Position numbers and translations under genes: made by a program | Shown: positions 50,982 to 64,000 of the stretch, piece after piece | Layout: each line of letters starts with the position of its first letter | Numbering within the stretch: the first letter of the stretch is position 1 | Source: Mycobacterium sp. SMC-8 | Lineage (GTDB): Bacteria > Actinomycetota > Actinomycetes > Mycobacteriales > Mycobacteriaceae | Length of the DNA stretch: 64,000 bases | Direction of reading: 5' to 3' | NCBI RefSeq assembly: GCF_025263565.1 | Contig: NZ_CP079865.1 | Coordinates: 4,402,001 to 4,466,000, forward strand | The notes under the pieces: model-generated | Told to the model about the DNA's origin: nothing | What the model saw: only the letters and a program-made list of their open reading frames with translations | Databases searched by the model: none

Positions 50982-51620
50982 TCAGGCCGGCGCCGGCCCG
51001 CGCCGCAGCAGCGACAGCACCACGGCGGCGCCGGCGAACAGCCCGGAGAACAACCGGTTGAGCAGGGTCTGCTGACGCGGGGTGCGCAGCCAGGCCAGCA
51101 GGCGCACGGCCAGTCCGCTGTAGAGGCCCATCACCACCATGTCGACGGCGACCATCGTCACGCCGATCGCGATGTACTGCGGCAGCAGCGGCGCGGTCGG
51201 CACCACAAACTGCGGCATGACGGCGAGAAAGAACAGCAGACCCTTCGGGTTGGTCGCGTTGACCAAAAAGCCCCGCACCAGCAGCGACCTGCGTCCGCCC
51301 GGGACCGCTCGGTCCACCTGCGCGCTCAGGTCGACGGCCGCACTGCGCCACTGCCGCACCGCCAGATAGATCAGGTATGCGACCCCGATCCACTTGATGA
51401 CGGTGAAGGCGAGGACCGAGTTGGCCACCGCCGCGCCGAGGCCGATCGCGACCAGGGTCAGCTGCAGCATCAGGCCCACCTCGAGGCCGGCGATGCTCCA
51501 ATAGCCCCGCTTGACGCCGTGCGCCATGCCGGTGGCCATCGACTGAACAGCCCCGGCACCCGGCGACACTGCGATCGCGACCGCCGCGCCGACGAACGCC
51601 AGCCACATCTGCCACGTCAT
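50982..51620 (-). CDS. LysE/RhtB-family exporter
   Basis: A 212-aa protein with six hydrophobic helices and the family block [32 protein letters not shown] near the N-terminus, then [19 protein letters not shown]. Such proteins export amino acids or related small metabolites. The closest pattern is RhtB/LeuE-like, but the substrate is not deducible. It converges on the anchored-protein gene with a 3-bp gap. Confidence 0.88.
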   Translation of the reverse strand: MTWQMWLAFVGAAVAIAVSPGAGAVQSMATGMAHGVKRGYWSIAGLEVGLMLQLTLVAIGLGAAVANSVLAFTVIKWIGVAYLIYLAVRQWRSAAVDLSAQVDRAVPGGRRSLLVRGFLVNATNPKGLLFFLAVMPQFVVPTAPLLPQYIAIGVTMVAVDMVVMGLYSGLAVRLLAWLRTPRQQTLLNRLFSGLFAGAAVVLSLLRRGPAPA

Positions 51621-51643
51621 GGGATCGAGTGTGGCAGGTCCGG

Positions 51644-52066
51644 TCAAGCGATATCGGCGACGAAAACCCCCGACCGTTTCGCCAGCATCTGCGCCACCCG
51701 CGGCAGCGACGGATCCTCGGTGCCGGCCGGCAACACCCGCGGCCGGACCAGGTGCAGTGTGCTGCGGCCGATCTGGATGTCGGCCTCGCCGGCAGCCAGC
51801 ACGTTTTTGACCCAGTTCGTCTTGCCGTGCGCCAGCCCGATCGCGAGCACCGAGCCCTTGCGGTACGGCGTGACGATCGTCTCGTAGTCCGTACCCGAGG
51901 TGCGGCCTCGGTGCTTGATCACACCGAGTCCCGGCATCCTCTTCGACAGCGGCCGCAACAACGGGTTGATGTACTTGATCTGCAGTTTCTCGAACCACGG
52001 CGGGAAGATCATCGGCACGCCGGGCGCGTTGTTCGGGTGGGTGTTCCTGGGTGTCCGCTCGGACAT
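51644..52066 (-). CDS. DUF385/nitroreductase-family deazaflavin-type protein
   Basis: A 140-aa protein of the split beta-barrel family that includes F420-dependent Ddn ([49 protein letters not shown]). Family members use F420 or flavin in redox reactions; the cofactor here cannot be confirmed. The ATG at 52066 is preceded by GGAGG. It is divergent from hisD and corresponds to Rv1598c. Confidence 0.85.
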   Translation of the reverse strand: MSERTPRNTHPNNAPGVPMIFPPWFEKLQIKYINPLLRPLSKRMPGLGVIKHRGRTSGTDYETIVTPYRKGSVLAIGLAHGKTNWVKNVLAAGEADIQIGRSTLHLVRPRVLPAGTEDPSLPRVAQMLAKRSGVFVADIA

Positions 52067-52093
52067 GACGCCTCCGATACCGATTTGTGCAGC

Positions 52094-52104
52094 TCTGGGA
52101 CAAT
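52094..52104 (+). promoter_or_regulatory. extended -10 promoter of the his operon
   Basis: TCTGGGACAAT, in which GACAAT (52099-52104) is preceded by TGG as an extended -10. Seven bases follow before the hisD GTG at 52112, so the operon mRNA is probably leaderless. The same 11-mer precedes trpE. Confidence 0.5.
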
Positions 52105-52111
52105 GGTCAGC

Positions 52112-55192
<3,081 letters not shown>

Positions 55193-55196
<4 letters not shown>

Positions 55197-55813
55197 CAAA
55201 GAACCTCGTCGTCCTGGACTACGGTTCGGGCAATTTGCGCTCCGCGCAGCGCGCGTTGGAACGGGTCGGCGCGCAGGTTGAGGTCACCGCTGATCCCGAC
55301 GCGGCCGCCAACGCCGACGGCCTGGTGGTGCCCGGCGTCGGCGCGTTCGGGGCATGCATGACGGGGCTGCGCGGGATCGGCGGCGAGAAGATCATCGCCG
55401 ACCGGGTGTCGGCCGGTCGTCCGGTGCTCGGGGTGTGCGTGGGCATGCAGATCCTGTTCGCCCGCGGTGTGGAGTTCGGAGTGGAGTCGCGCGGGTGCGG
55501 GCAGTGGCCCGGCTCGGTGATCCGGCTGGACGCGCCGGTGATCCCGCACATGGGCTGGAACGTCGTCGACGCCCCCGCGGGCAGCGTGCTGTTCAAGGGC
55601 ATGGACGCCGACACGCGCTTCTACTTCGTGCACTCCTATGCCGCCCAGCAGTGGGAGGGCGATCCCAGCGCGCTGGTGACCTGGGCCACCCACCATGTGC
55701 CGTTCCTGGCCGCGGTCGAGGACGGTCCGCTCTCTGCTACGCAGTTCCACCCGGAGAAGAGCGGGGACGCCGGCGCCGAATTACTGTCGAACTGGGTCGG
55801 GGCGCTAAGTTGA
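55193..55813 (+). CDS. hisH: imidazole glycerol phosphate synthase, glutamine amidotransferase subunit
   Basis: A 206-aa class I amidotransferase supplying ammonia to HisF. The nucleophile is Cys82 in [11 protein letters not shown]; the His/Glu pair is in [14 protein letters not shown]. The GTG overlaps the hisB stop. It corresponds to Rv1602. Confidence 0.95.
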
Positions 55814-55818
55814 CCGTC

Positions 55819-56580
55819 GTGAAAAGCGCCGGGGCGAATTCCTCCGCTCGACTGATCCTGCTGCCCGCCGTCGACGTGGTCGAGGGCCGCGCTGTCCGGT
55901 TGGTGCAGGGGCAGGCCGGCAGCGAGACCGAGTACGGCTCGGCGCTCGATGCGGCGCTGACGTGGCAGCGCGACGGCGCTGAGTGGATCCATCTGGTCGA
56001 TCTCGATGCGGCGTTCGGCCGCGGCTCCAACCGCGAACTGCTCGCCGAGGTGGTCGGTCAGCTCGATGTCGCCGTGGAATTGTCCGGCGGGATCCGCGAC
56101 GACGACTCCCTCGCCGCCGCGTTGGCCACCGGCTGTGCCCGGGTCAACCTGGGCACCGCCGCGCTGGAGAACCCGCAGTGGTGCGCGAAGGTGGTCGCCG
56201 AGCACGGCGAGAAGGTCGCGGTCGGCCTCGACGTCAAGATCGACAACGGTCAGTACCGGCTGCGCGGCCGCGGTTGGGAGACCGACGGCGGTGACTTGTG
56301 GACGGTGCTGGAACGTCTTGACCTCCAGGGGTGCTCCCGCTTCGTCGTCACCGACGTAACCAAGGACGGCACCCTCAACGGGCCCAACCTGGAGCTGCTG
56401 GCCCAGGTCTGCGAACGCACCGACGCGCCGGTGATCGCGTCCGGCGGGGTGTCCAGCCTGGACGACCTGCGCGCCATCGCGACGTTGGCAGACCGGGGCG
56501 TCGAAGGCGCGATCGTCGGAAAGGCGCTCTACGCCGGGCGATTCACGCTGCCACAGGCTCTCGACACGGTCCGCGCGTGA
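55819..56580 (+). CDS. hisA: phosphoribosyl isomerase A (HisA/TrpF bifunctional type)
   Basis: A TIM-barrel isomerase of about 253 aa. [27 protein letters not shown] carries the first catalytic Asp and [15 protein letters not shown] the second. In actinobacteria this enzyme (PriA) also performs the TrpF reaction; no trpF occurs in the trp cluster here, in line with that. GTG at 55819 is chosen; TTG at 55810 would overlap the hisH stop (TTGA) and add three residues. It corresponds to Rv1603. Confidence 0.93.
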   Translation: MKSAGANSSARLILLPAVDVVEGRAVRLVQGQAGSETEYGSALDAALTWQRDGAEWIHLVDLDAAFGRGSNRELLAEVVGQLDVAVELSGGIRDDDSLAAALATGCARVNLGTAALENPQWCAKVVAEHGEKVAVGLDVKIDNGQYRLRGRGWETDGGDLWTVLERLDLQGCSRFVVTDVTKDGTLNGPNLELLAQVCERTDAPVIASGGVSSLDDLRAIATLADRGVEGAIVGKALYAGRFTLPQALDTVRA

Positions 56581-57395
56581 GCCCCGGGCCACAGCAGCTC
56601 GCTGACCTACTGGACACCGCCGCTGGCGTGCTCGACGCCGCCTCGGCCCAGTTCGTTGCCGGGCACCGCGCCGATTCGGCGGTGGCCAAGAAGGGCAACG
56701 ACTTCGCCACCGAGATCGACCTGGCGATCGAGCGCCGAGTGGTCGCCGAGCTCACCCGGCTCACCGGGATCGGGGTGCACGGCGAGGAATTCGGCGGCGA
56801 GTCGGTGGAGGCCGAATCCGTGTGGGTGCTCGACCCGGTCGACGGCACCTTCAACTACGCGGCTGGATCCCCGATGGCTGCCATCCTGTTGAGCCTGCTG
56901 TCAAAGGGCGAGCCTGTGCTCGGCCTGACGTGGCTGCCGTTCATGGGTCAGCGCTACACCGCCATCGCCGGTCAGCCCGTGCACTGCAACGGCGATGCGC
57001 TGGACCGGCTCGTACCGGTTGCGCTGGCCGAATCGATGGTGGGCACAGGAACTTTCAATATCGACTCGCGCGGACGCTACCCGGGCCGCTACCGGATCAA
57101 GGTGCTGGAGAATTTGAGCCGGGAGTGTTCCCGGATGCGGATGCACGGCGCCACCGGCGTCGACTTCGCTTATGTCGCCACTGGAATCCTCGGTGGTGCG
57201 GTCAGTTTCGGTCACCACATCTGGGACCACGCGGCCGGCGTCGCGCTGGTGCGCGCCGCGGGCGGCATCGTGACCGATCTGACGGGGGAGGAATGGACGG
57301 CGTCCTCGCCGTCGGCGCTGGCCGCCGCGCCGGGTGTGCACGAAGAGATCCTGGCGCTCGTCCGCGCCGCCGGCGACCCGCAGGACTACCTGTGA
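56577..57395 (+). CDS. impA: inositol monophosphatase family protein
   Basis: A 272-aa lithium-sensitive-type phosphatase. Metal-binding motifs are [19 protein letters not shown] and [15 protein letters not shown]. Its place inside the his operon, coupled by GTGA on both sides, matches ImpA (Rv1604) of M. tuberculosis. It may act on inositol phosphate or on a histidine-pathway phosphate; the sequence does not decide. Confidence 0.92.
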   Translation: MSPGPQQLADLLDTAAGVLDAASAQFVAGHRADSAVAKKGNDFATEIDLAIERRVVAELTRLTGIGVHGEEFGGESVEAESVWVLDPVDGTFNYAAGSPMAAILLSLLSKGEPVLGLTWLPFMGQRYTAIAGQPVHCNGDALDRLVPVALAESMVGTGTFNIDSRGRYPGRYRIKVLENLSRECSRMRMHGATGVDFAYVATGILGGAVSFGHHIWDHAAGVALVRAAGGIVTDLTGEEWTASSPSALAAAPGVHEEILALVRAAGDPQDYL

Positions 57396-58186
57396 AGCCG
57401 GCAAGCGACGTCGCGACCCGGGTGATCCCGTGCCTGGACGTCGACGACGGCCGGGTGGTCAAGGGCGTCAACTTCGCCAACCTGCGTGACGCCGGCGACC
57501 CGGTCGAACTCGCCGCCGCCTACGACGCCGAAGGCGCCGATGAGTTGACGTTCCTCGATGTCACCGCGTCGTCGTCGGGACGTTCGACGATGCTCGATGT
57601 GGTGCGGCGCACCGCCGAGCAGGTGTTCATCCCGCTCACCGTCGGCGGCGGCGTGCGTTCGGTCGCCGATGTCGACGTGCTGTTGCGCGCCGGCGCCGAC
57701 AAGGTGTCGGTGAACACCGCGGCGATCGCCCGTCCCGAGCTGCTCTCGGAGCTGTCGCGGCAGTTCGGATCGCAGTGCATCGTGCTGTCGGTCGACGCGC
57801 GCACCGTGCCGGAGGGGCAGGAAGGGAGTGTGCCCACACCGTCGGGCTGGGAGGTCACCACACACGGCGGCAGGCGCGGCACCGGCCTCGACGCCGTTGA
57901 ATGGGCCGCGCTCGGGGCCGAACTCGGCGTGGGAGAGATCCTGCTCAATTCGATGGACGCCGACGGCACCAAGGCCGGGTTCGATCTGAAGATGCTGCGC
58001 GCGGTACGCGGGGCCGTCACGGTGCCGGTCATCGCCAGCGGCGGGGCCGGTGCCGTGGAGCATTTCGCTCCTGCGGTGTTCGCCGGCGCCGACGCGGTGC
58101 TGGCCGCGAGCGTGTTCCACTTCCGGGATCTGACCATCGGTGAGGTGAAGGCGGCGATGAAAGCCGAAGGGATCACCGTGCGATGA
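57392..58186 (+). CDS. hisF: imidazole glycerol phosphate synthase, cyclase subunit
   Basis: A 264-aa TIM-barrel cyclase that uses ammonia from His[19 protein letters not shown] and [15 protein letters not shown] hold the two catalytic aspartates; [14 protein letters not shown] binds phosphate. The GTG overlaps the impA stop. It corresponds to Rv1605. Confidence 0.96.
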   Translation: MKPASDVATRVIPCLDVDDGRVVKGVNFANLRDAGDPVELAAAYDAEGADELTFLDVTASSSGRSTMLDVVRRTAEQVFIPLTVGGGVRSVADVDVLLRAGADKVSVNTAAIARPELLSELSRQFGSQCIVLSVDARTVPEGQEGSVPTPSGWEVTTHGGRRGTGLDAVEWAALGAELGVGEILLNSMDADGTKAGFDLKMLRAVRGAVTVPVIASGGAGAVEHFAPAVFAGADAVLAASVFHFRDLTIGEVKAAMKAEGITVR

Positions 58187-58214
58187 GCGCTTGCGCGAAG
58201 AGCCGAGGGCCGCG

Positions 58215-58565
58215 ATGAGCGCTCTGGACCCCTCCATCGCGTCGCGGCTCAAGCGAAACGCCGACGGGCTGTTCACCGCGGTGGTGCAGGAACGCGCGAC
58301 CGGGCAGGTGCTGATGGTCGCCTGGATGAACGACGACGCGTTGGCCCGGACGTTGGAAACCCGTGAGGCGACGTACTTCTCGCGTTCGCGTGGTGAGCAG
58401 TGGGTGAAGGGCCTGACCTCCGGGCACACCCAGCACGTGCATTCGGTGCGACTGGACTGCGACGGCGACACCGTGCTGCTCGAAGTCGATCAGGTCGGCT
58501 CGGCGTGCCACACCGGTGATCACACCTGCTTCGACGCAGACCTGCTGCTGGCACCTGAGGCCTAG
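58215..58565 (+). CDS. hisI: phosphoribosyl-AMP cyclohydrolase
   Basis: A 116-aa zinc-dependent hydrolase. [40 protein letters not shown] and the cysteine motifs VRLDCDGD and [12 protein letters not shown] are diagnostic. HisE is not fused. ATG at 58215 gives the family N-terminus. The 28-bp gap after hisF contains a partly duplicated copy of the hisI start (GATGAGCGCT at 58183 and again at 58214). It corresponds to Rv1606. Confidence 0.95.
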   Translation: MSALDPSIASRLKRNADGLFTAVVQERATGQVLMVAWMNDDALARTLETREATYFSRSRGEQWVKGLTSGHTQHVHSVRLDCDGDTVLLEVDQVGSACHTGDHTCFDADLLLAPEA

Positions 58566-59356
58566 AGGATCCGGGTCGCTTTCGCTCTGGCGGTCCAGCG
58601 GCCCTCGTCGTAGCCGACCGACACAGGATGGGCGAACGCCTCCGACACGGTGTCGGTGGTGATGGTCTGGCGGGCGGGCCCACGGGCCACCGCGCGTCCC
58701 TCCGCGATCAACAGCGCATGCGTGGTCGTGGTGGGGAGCTCCTCGAGATGGTGTGTGACGAGGATCGACGCGACCTCGGGGTGGGTCTGGTCGAGCGCGT
58801 CGAGGGTTTCCAGCAGCTGTTCGCGCGCGGCGACGTCGAGCCCGGTGGAGGGTTCGTCGAGCAGCAGCAACCGCGGTTCGGCGATCAGCGCCCGGGCGAT
58901 CAGCGTGCGGCCCCGTTCCCCCTGGGACAGGGTGGGCCACACGTCATCGGCTTTGTGGGACAACCCGACCGACGAGATCATCGCCTCCGCGCGGGCGTTC
59001 TCCTTCACCGTCGGACTCCACCGCATCGGGGTGTCGATCGTGGCGGTGATGCCGGTCATCACCACCTCGCGGACGGTCAGCGAGTACTGCAGCTGATGGC
59101 GCGGGTTCACATGTCCGATGTGGTGACGCAGCTGGGCCAGATCCACCCGGCCCATCTGGTCACCGAGAATGCGCACCGTCCCCGACGTCGGAAACGTCAC
59201 GGCCGCAGAGAAACCCAGCAGCGTGCTCTTGCCGGCGCCGTTGGGTCCCAGCAGCGCCCAGTGCTCACCGGTGTTCACGGTCAGCGAGATGCCGTCGAGG
59301 ATCTGCTTGCCGTTGCGCCGGAAGGTCACATCGACGAGCTCCAGCACCGGTGTCAT
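58562..59356 (-). CDS. ABC transporter ATP-binding protein (stand-alone)
   Basis: A 264-aa ATPase with Walker [10 protein letters not shown], signature LSQGERGRT, Walker B LLLLDEPS and H-loop LVTHH in order. The pattern resembles ModF/YlmA-type single ATPases ([24 protein letters not shown]). No membrane or solute-binding component is nearby, so its partner is unknown or it is not a transporter. It is coupled to bcpB by an ATGA overlap and converges on hisI with a four-base overlap. Confidence 0.88.
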   Translation of the reverse strand: MTPVLELVDVTFRRNGKQILDGISLTVNTGEHWALLGPNGAGKSTLLGFSAAVTFPTSGTVRILGDQMGRVDLAQLRHHIGHVNPRHQLQYSLTVREVVMTGITATIDTPMRWSPTVKENARAEAMISSVGLSHKADDVWPTLSQGERGRTLIARALIAEPRLLLLDEPSTGLDVAAREQLLETLDALDQTHPEVASILVTHHLEELPTTTTHALLIAEGRAVARGPARQTITTDTVSEAFAHPVSVGYDEGRWTARAKATRIL

Positions 59357-59820
59357 GACCGGTTGCGCAGCGCCTCGAGGGCCTTGTCGGCGTGGGTGTC
59401 CATGCTGAACTCGCTGGCGATGACTTCCAGCACGGTACGGTCGGTGTCGATCACGAACGTGGTGCGCTTGACCGGCATGAACTTGCCGAGCAGCCCGCGC
59501 TTGACGCCGAACCGTGTGGCGACGGCGCCGTCGTCGTCCGACAGCAGCGGGTAGTCGAACTTCTGCTGCTCGGCGAACGCGGCCTGCTTGGCGACCGGGT
59601 CGGCGCTGATGCCCACCCGGCTGGCGCCGACGGCGGCGAACTCGGCTGCCAGATCCCGAAAGTGGCACGCCTCCTTGGTGCATCCCGGTGTCATCGCGGC
59701 CGGGTAGAAGAACAGCACCACCGGACCGTCGGCGAGCAGCCCGCTCAGCGTTCTCGGCGCGCCGGTCTGGTCGGGCAGCTCGAAGTCGTCGACCCGATCG
59801 CCCGGTTTGAGGGGATTCAT
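59353..59820 (-). CDS. bcpB: peroxiredoxin (BCP/AhpE-like)
   Basis: A 155-aa thiol peroxidase. The peroxidatic Cys47 is in [16 protein letters not shown] and a likely resolving Cys52 lies five residues on, the 1-Cys/2-Cys BCP arrangement. It reduces hydroperoxides. The ATG follows TACGGT by seven bases, suggesting a leaderless transcript. It is divergent from trpE and corresponds to Rv1608c. Confidence 0.93.
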   Translation of the reverse strand: MNPLKPGDRVDDFELPDQTGAPRTLSGLLADGPVVLFFYPAAMTPGCTKEACHFRDLAAEFAAVGASRVGISADPVAKQAAFAEQQKFDYPLLSDDDGAVATRFGVKRGLLGKFMPVKRTTFVIDTDRTVLEVIASEFSMDTHADKALEALRNRS

Positions 59821-59827
59821 GTTCTCA

Positions 59828-59833
59828 ACCGTA
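59828..59833 (-). promoter_or_regulatory. -10 element of leaderless bcpB
   Basis: Reads TACGGT on the minus strand with seven bases to the ATG at 59820. It lies within 10 bp of the divergent trpE promoter. Confidence 0.45.
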
Positions 59834-59835
59834 CT

Positions 59836-59846
59836 TCTGGGACAAT
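59836..59846 (+). promoter_or_regulatory. extended -10 promoter of trpE
   Basis: TCTGGGACAAT, the same 11-mer as at hisD; GACAAT (59841-59846) is six bases before the GTG at 59853. The short distance leaves no room for a leader-peptide attenuator. Confidence 0.5.
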
Positions 59847-59852
59847 CTCTGC

Positions 59853-61379
59853 GTGCAGACGACCGCCACCCTGAGCGCGACGACCACGCGTGAGGACTTC
59901 CGGGCGCTGGCCGCCGAGCACCGGGTGGTCCCGGTGACCCGCAAGGTGCTCGCCGACAGCGAGACGCCGCTTTCGGCGTACCGCAAACTCGCCGCCAACC
60001 GGCCCGGCACGTTCCTCCTCGAGTCCGCCGAGAACGGGCGGTCGTGGTCGCGGTGGTCGTTCATCGGCGCCGGTGCGCCGTCGGCGCTGACGGTCCGCGA
60101 CGGCGAGGCCGTGTGGCTGGGCGCCGTCCCGCAGGACGCGCCGTCGGGCGGTGACCCGCTGCAGGCGCTGCGCGCGACGCTGACACTGCTGGAGACCGCG
60201 CCGCTGCCGGGTCTGCCGCCGCTGTCGTCGGGCCTGGTCGGGTTCTTCGCTTATGACATGGTGCGCCGTCTGGAGCGGCTGCCGGAGTTGACCGTCGACG
60301 ACCTCGGGCTGCCCGACATGATGCTGCTGCTGGCTACCGACATCGCCGCGGTGGATCATCATGAGGGCACGATCACGCTGGTGGCCAATGCGGTGAACTG
60401 GAACGGCACCGACGAACGCGTCGACTGGGCCTATGACGACGCCGTGACCCGGCTGGACGTGATGACCGCGGCACTGGCCGAACCCCTGTCGTCGACCGTC
60501 GCGACCTTCGGCCGGCCGGCGCCCGTGCACCGGGCCCAGCGCACCGTCGAGGAATACACCGCGATCGTCGACAAGCTCGTCGGCGACATCGAGGCCGGCG
60601 AGGCGTTCCAGGTGGTGCCGTCGCAGCGGTTCGAGATGGACACCTCCGCCGACCCCCTCGACGTGTACCGGATGCTGCGGGTCACCAATCCCAGCCCGTA
60701 CATGTATCTGCTCAACGTTCCCGATGAGCTTGGGGGACTGGACTTTTCGATCGTGGGGTCGAGTCCGGAAGCGCTGGTCACCGTCAAGGACGGCCGCGCC
60801 ACCACTCACCCGATCGCCGGCACACGCTGGCGCGGCGACACCGAGGAGGAAGACCTCCTGCTGGAGAAGGAGCTGCTCTCCGACGACAAGGAGCGCTCCG
60901 AGCACCTGATGCTCGTCGATCTCGGCCGCAACGATCTGGGGCGGGTCTGCCTGCCGGGCACGGTCAAGGTGGAGGATTACAGCCACATCGAGCGCTACAG
61001 CCACGTCATGCACCTGGTCTCGACGGTCACCGGGTTACTGGCCGACGGCAAGACCGCGCTGGACGCGGTGACCGCCTGCTTCCCGGCCGGGACGCTGTCC
61101 GGCGCACCCAAGGTACGGGCGATGGAGCTCATCGAGGAGGTCGAGAAGACCCGGCGCGGCCTGTACGGCGGGGTGCTCGGCTACCTCGACTTCGCCGGCA
61201 ACGCCGACTTCGCGATCGCGATCCGCACCGCGCTGATGCGCGGCGGCACCGCCTACGTGCAGGCCGGTGGTGGCGTCGTCGCCGACTCCAACGGGCCCTA
61301 CGAGTACAACGAGGCCTCCAACAAGGCCCGTGCGGTGCTGGCGGCGATCGCGGCGGCCGAGACGTTGAGCGAGCCGTGA
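59853..61379 (+). CDS. trpE: anthranilate synthase component I
   Basis: A 508-aa chorismate-using enzyme making anthranilate. The N-terminal [18 protein letters not shown] contains the LLES tryptophan-feedback element. The catalytic half has [43 protein letters not shown] and [18 protein letters not shown]. The GTG start is leaderless by promoter position. It corresponds to Rv1609. Confidence 0.96.
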   Translation: MQTTATLSATTTREDFRALAAEHRVVPVTRKVLADSETPLSAYRKLAANRPGTFLLESAENGRSWSRWSFIGAGAPSALTVRDGEAVWLGAVPQDAPSGGDPLQALRATLTLLETAPLPGLPPLSSGLVGFFAYDMVRRLERLPELTVDDLGLPDMMLLLATDIAAVDHHEGTITLVANAVNWNGTDERVDWAYDDAVTRLDVMTAALAEPLSSTVATFGRPAPVHRAQRTVEEYTAIVDKLVGDIEAGEAFQVVPSQRFEMDTSADPLDVYRMLRVTNPSPYMYLLNVPDELGGLDFSIVGSSPEALVTVKDGRATTHPIAGTRWRGDTEEEDLLLEKELLSDDKERSEHLMLVDLGRNDLGRVCLPGTVKVEDYSHIERYSHVMHLVSTVTGLLADGKTALDAVTACFPAGTLSGAPKVRAMELIEEVEKTRRGLYGGVLGYLDFAGNADFAIAIRTALMRGGTAYVQAGGGVVADSNGPYEYNEASNKARAVLAAIAAAETLSEP

Positions 61380-61954
61380 CGCGCATCGCGCAGTTGCTCC
61401 TGGTGCTCGCCGCGGCGGGCCTGTGGGGGGCGTCCCGGCTGACATGGGTGCAGATCACCTCCTTCGACGGCTTGGGGCAGCCGAAGGCCACCGACCTGGC
61501 CGGGTCGACGTGGTCGACGGCGCTGATCCCGCTGGCCCTGCTGGTGCTCGCCGCTGCCGTCGCGGCGCTCGCCGTACGCGGCTGGGCGCTGAGGGTGCTG
61601 GCCGTGCTGGTGGCGGCAGCGAGCGCGGGAATGGGATACCTGGCGATCAGCCTGTGGGTCATGGCCGACGACGCGGCGCGGGCGGCGCGGCTGGCCGAGG
61701 TGCCGGTGGCCGACCTGCTCGATACCGAGCGGCACTACACCGGCGCCGTGATCACGCTGGTCGCCGCGGTGCTGTCGCTGTCCGGCGCGGTGCTGCTGAT
61801 GCGCTCGGCGACCCACCGGCGCGCCGAGGCGGTGCGCTACTCACGCCGCCCGGCCCAGCCCGAGGATGGTGACGCGGACATGTCGGAGCGGATGATGTGG
61901 GACGCGCTCGACGAGGGCCGCGACCCGACCAATCCGGACAACCAGGGGCGGTGA
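61376..61954 (+). CDS. Trp-operon-associated membrane protein (TIGR02234 type)
   Basis: A 192-aa membrane protein with four predicted helices and a polar C-terminal tail. Proteins of this type sit between trpE and trpC in many actinobacteria (Rv1610 in M. tuberculosis), but no function is established. The start overlaps the trpE stop (GTGA). Confidence 0.88.
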   Translation: MTRIAQLLLVLAAAGLWGASRLTWVQITSFDGLGQPKATDLAGSTWSTALIPLALLVLAAAVAALAVRGWALRVLAVLVAAASAGMGYLAISLWVMADDAARAARLAEVPVADLLDTERHYTGAVITLVAAVLSLSGAVLLMRSATHRRAEAVRYSRRPAQPEDGDADMSERMMWDALDEGRDPTNPDNQGR

Positions 61955-62026
61955 CGAAGCATGGCTCGGTTGCGACTACCCTTCATAACGAATCGAACGG
62001 CCGTCAGGGGAAGGGAAACGACGCCT

Positions 62027-62845
62027 ATGGGTTCGGCGACCGTGCTCGACTCCATCATCGAGGGGGTGCGCGCTGACGTTGCCGCTCGCGAAGCCGTCGT
62101 CAGCTTGGACGAGGTGAAGGAGCGAGCCCAGCGCGCTCCGGCTCCGCTTGACGTGATGGCGGCGCTGCGTTCCCCCGGTATCGCGGTGATCGCAGAGGTC
62201 AAACGTGCCAGCCCGTCGCGCGGCGAGCTGGCCCAGATCGGCGATCCCGCCGAACTCGCCCGCGCCTACGAGGACGGCGGTGCGCGGGTCATCAGCGTGC
62301 TGACCGAGCAGCGGCGCTTCAACGGGTCGCTCGACGACCTCGACGCGGTGCGGGCCGCGGTGTCGATTCCCGTACTGCGCAAGGACTTTATCGTCCGTCC
62401 CTACCAGATCCACGAGGCCCGGGCCCACGGTGCGGACATGTTGCTGTTGATCGTCGCGGCGCTGGAGCAACCTGTGCTGGAGTCGCTCCTGGAGCGCACC
62501 GAGTCCCTGGGCATGACCGCCCTGGTGGAGGTGCACACCGAGGAGGAGGCCGACCGCGCGCTGCAGGCCGGGGCCTCGGTGATCGGGGTGAACGCCCGCA
62601 ACCTCAAGACCCTGGAGGTCGACCGGGACTGCTTTGCCCGGATCGCCCCTGGATTGCCGAGCAAGGTGATCCGCGTCGCCGAGTCGGGAGTGCGGGGCAC
62701 CGCCGACCTGCTCGCCTACGCCGGTGCCGGCGCCGACGCGGTGCTGGTCGGGGAGGGCCTGGTCACCAGCGGGGATCCGCGCAGTGCTGTTGCCGACCTG
62801 GTGACTGCCGGTACCCATCCGTCGTGCCCGAAGCCAGCGCGTTAA
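62027..62845 (+). CDS. trpC: indole-3-glycerol phosphate synthase
   Basis: A 272-aa TIM-barrel enzyme, the same length as M. tuberculosis TrpC (Rv1611). Active-site blocks are [51 protein letters not shown] and [14 protein letters not shown] at 62027 is chosen; in-frame ATG at 61961 lies just after the previous gene and would add 22 residues not seen in the family. The 72-bp gap may hold an internal promoter, but none is convincing. Confidence 0.95.
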   Translation: MGSATVLDSIIEGVRADVAAREAVVSLDEVKERAQRAPAPLDVMAALRSPGIAVIAEVKRASPSRGELAQIGDPAELARAYEDGGARVISVLTEQRRFNGSLDDLDAVRAAVSIPVLRKDFIVRPYQIHEARAHGADMLLLIVAALEQPVLESLLERTESLGMTALVEVHTEEEADRALQAGASVIGVNARNLKTLEVDRDCFARIAPGLPSKVIRVAESGVRGTADLLAYAGAGADAVLVGEGLVTSGDPRSAVADLVTAGTHPSCPKPAR

Positions 62846-64000
62846 GTGGTTGATTTCGCCGGGCCGGAACTGCCGCGCGCCAGCGCCGCGGTCGCCGAGC
62901 CCACGTCCCACGACCCCGACGAACGAGGGCACTTCGGTGTCTATGGCGGCAGGTACGTTCCTGAGGCACTGATGGCCGTCATCGAGGAGGTGACCGCCGC
63001 CTACGAGAAGGCCCGCGGTGACCAGGCATTCCTCGATGAACTCGACAGGCTGCAACGCCACTACACCGGGCGGCCCTCGCCGGTGTACGAGGCCGAGCGG
63101 CTCAGCGAGCACGCCGGTGGAGCGCGCATCTTCCTGAAGCGGGAAGACCTCAACCACACCGGATCCCACAAGATCAACAACGTGCTGGGGCAGGCCCTGC
63201 TGGCCAAGCAGATGGGCAAGACCCGGGTCATCGCCGAAACCGGCGCCGGCCAGCACGGCGTGGCCACCGCGACGGCGTGCGCCTTGATGGGACTGGAATG
63301 CGTCATCTACATGGGTGCGGTGGACACCGCGCGGCAGGCGCTCAACGTGGCACGGATGCGGCTGCTCGGCGCGTCGGTGGTCGCGGTGGAGTCGGGTTCC
63401 AAGACGCTGAAGGACGCGATCAACGAGACGTTCCGTGACTGGGTCACCAACGCGGACAACACCTACTACTGCTTTGGGACGGCCGCCGGACCCCACCCCT
63501 TCCCGATGATGGTGCGCGACTTCCAGCGGGTGATCGGTCTCGAGGCTCGCGCCCAGATGCTCGACCAGGCCGGCCGGCTGCCTGACGCGGTGGCCGCGTG
63601 CGTGGGCGGCGGGTCCAATGCGATCGGCATCTTCCACGCGTTCATCGACGACCCCTGTGTGCAGCTGTACGGCTTCGAAGCCGCCGGAGACGGTGTCGAA
63701 ACGGGTAGGCACGCCGCGACATTCACCGGCGGCTCACCGGGAGCCTTCCAGGGTTCGTACTCCTACCTGTTGCAGGACGAGGACGGCCAGACCATCGAAT
63801 CCCACTCGATTTCAGCCGGTCTGGACTATCCCGGCGTCGGGCCCGAGCATGCGTTGCTCAAGGATTTGGGACGCGCGCAGTACCGCCCCGTCACCGACAC
63901 CGAGGCGATGGACGCACTCTCGCTGCTGAGCCGCACCGAGGGGATCATCCCGGCGATAGAGTCCGCGCATGCGGTGGCCGGGACGCTGAAGCTGGGCCAA
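62846..64000 (+). CDS. trpB: tryptophan synthase beta subunit (5' part)
   Basis: The first 385 codons of a gene that runs off the window. TrpB joins indole and serine to give tryptophan. The PLP lysine is Lys109 in [17 protein letters not shown], followed by [19 protein letters not shown] and [18 protein letters not shown], the phosphate-binding loop. The GTG starts directly after the trpC stop with no gap. It has no stop codon within the window. It corresponds to Rv1612. Confidence 0.96.
   Translation, partial: MVDFAGPELPRASAAVAEPTSHDPDERGHFGVYGGRYVPEALMAVIEEVTAAYEKARGDQAFLDELDRLQRHYTGRPSPVYEAERLSEHAGGARIFLKREDLNHTGSHKINNVLGQALLAKQMGKTRVIAETGAGQHGVATATACALMGLECVIYMGAVDTARQALNVARMRLLGASVVAVESGSKTLKDAINETFRDWVTNADNTYYCFGTAAGPHPFPMMVRDFQRVIGLEARAQMLDQAGRLPDAVAACVGGGSNAIGIFHAFIDDPCVQLYGFEAAGDGVETGRHAATFTGGSPGAFQGSYSYLLQDEDGQTIESHSISAGLDYPGVGPEHALLKDLGRAQYRPVTDTEAMDALSLLSRTEGIIPAIESAHAVAGTLKLGQ

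Noticed and set aside
59821..59852. Transcription attenuator or leader peptide before trpE
   Set aside because: Only 32 bp separate the divergent genes and the -10 lies six bases before the start codon.

Overview
This is a high-GC actinobacterial chromosome segment, almost certainly from a rapidly growing Mycobacterium (Mycolicibacterium). Gene order largely follows the M. tuberculosis stretch hemH ... trpB (roughly Rv1485-Rv1612, comparison from memory). Mycobacterial hallmarks include an ileS T-box leader, a treX-treY-treZ operon, bioQ/bioF/bioD/bioB/bsaP, nrtR-nadABC and impA inside the his operon. Genes are dense, overlap as ATGA/GTGA, and many appear to be leaderless. No prophage, insertion sequence, CRISPR array, tRNA or rRNA was seen. 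The window cuts hemH (5' end missing) and trpB (3' end missing).

Layout. 1-5.5 kb: end of hemH, a cyanate lyase/FNT channel pair, the nfeD and SPFH-protein pair, and small membrane proteins. 5.6-10.8 kb: methylmalonyl-CoA mutase (mutA, mutB) and its G-protein chaperone (meaB). 10.9-14.1 kb: a beta-lactamase-fold esterase, then a lineage-variable cassette (polytopic membrane protein, small HTH regulator, stand-alone condensation/epimerization-like protein) with an array of TTTGGGA half-sites between the divergent regulator and target. 14.1-23.2 kb: T-box and ileS, S4 protein, Y-family polymerase, asparaginase, lspA, pseudouridine synthase, RarD-like permease and a TetR regulator. 23.3-30.2 kb: dnaE1, a convergent hemerythrin/manganese catalase pair each with a SigF-type promoter, and ilvA. 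30.2-38.6 kb: an acyltransferase-treX-treY-treZ operon. 38.6-45 kb: the biotin genes. 45-50.5 kb: a lipase, then nrtR and nadABC. 50.5-52.1 kb: a small anchored protein, a LysE exporter and a DUF385 protein. 52.1-58.6 kb: hisD-C-B-H-A-impA-F-I. 58.6-64 kb: an ABC ATPase with bcpB, then trpE-(membrane protein)-trpC-trpB.

How it fits together. Much of the window is anabolic: biotin, NAD, histidine, tryptophan, and the start of isoleucine synthesis. Biotin is needed by the acyl-CoA carboxylases, and propionyl-CoA carboxylase feeds methylmalonyl-CoA mutase. The trp cluster has no trpF, as expected where HisA is the bifunctional PriA enzyme. Local regulators sit beside their targets (BioQ, NrtR, the HTH regulator, TetR) and their putative operators overlap the promoters.

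The least explained structures are the tandem 24/25-bp repeats placed just downstream of the BioQ operators at bioF and bioB, the TTTGGGA array with its three-gene cassette, and the two palindromes at the leaderless esterase promoter.
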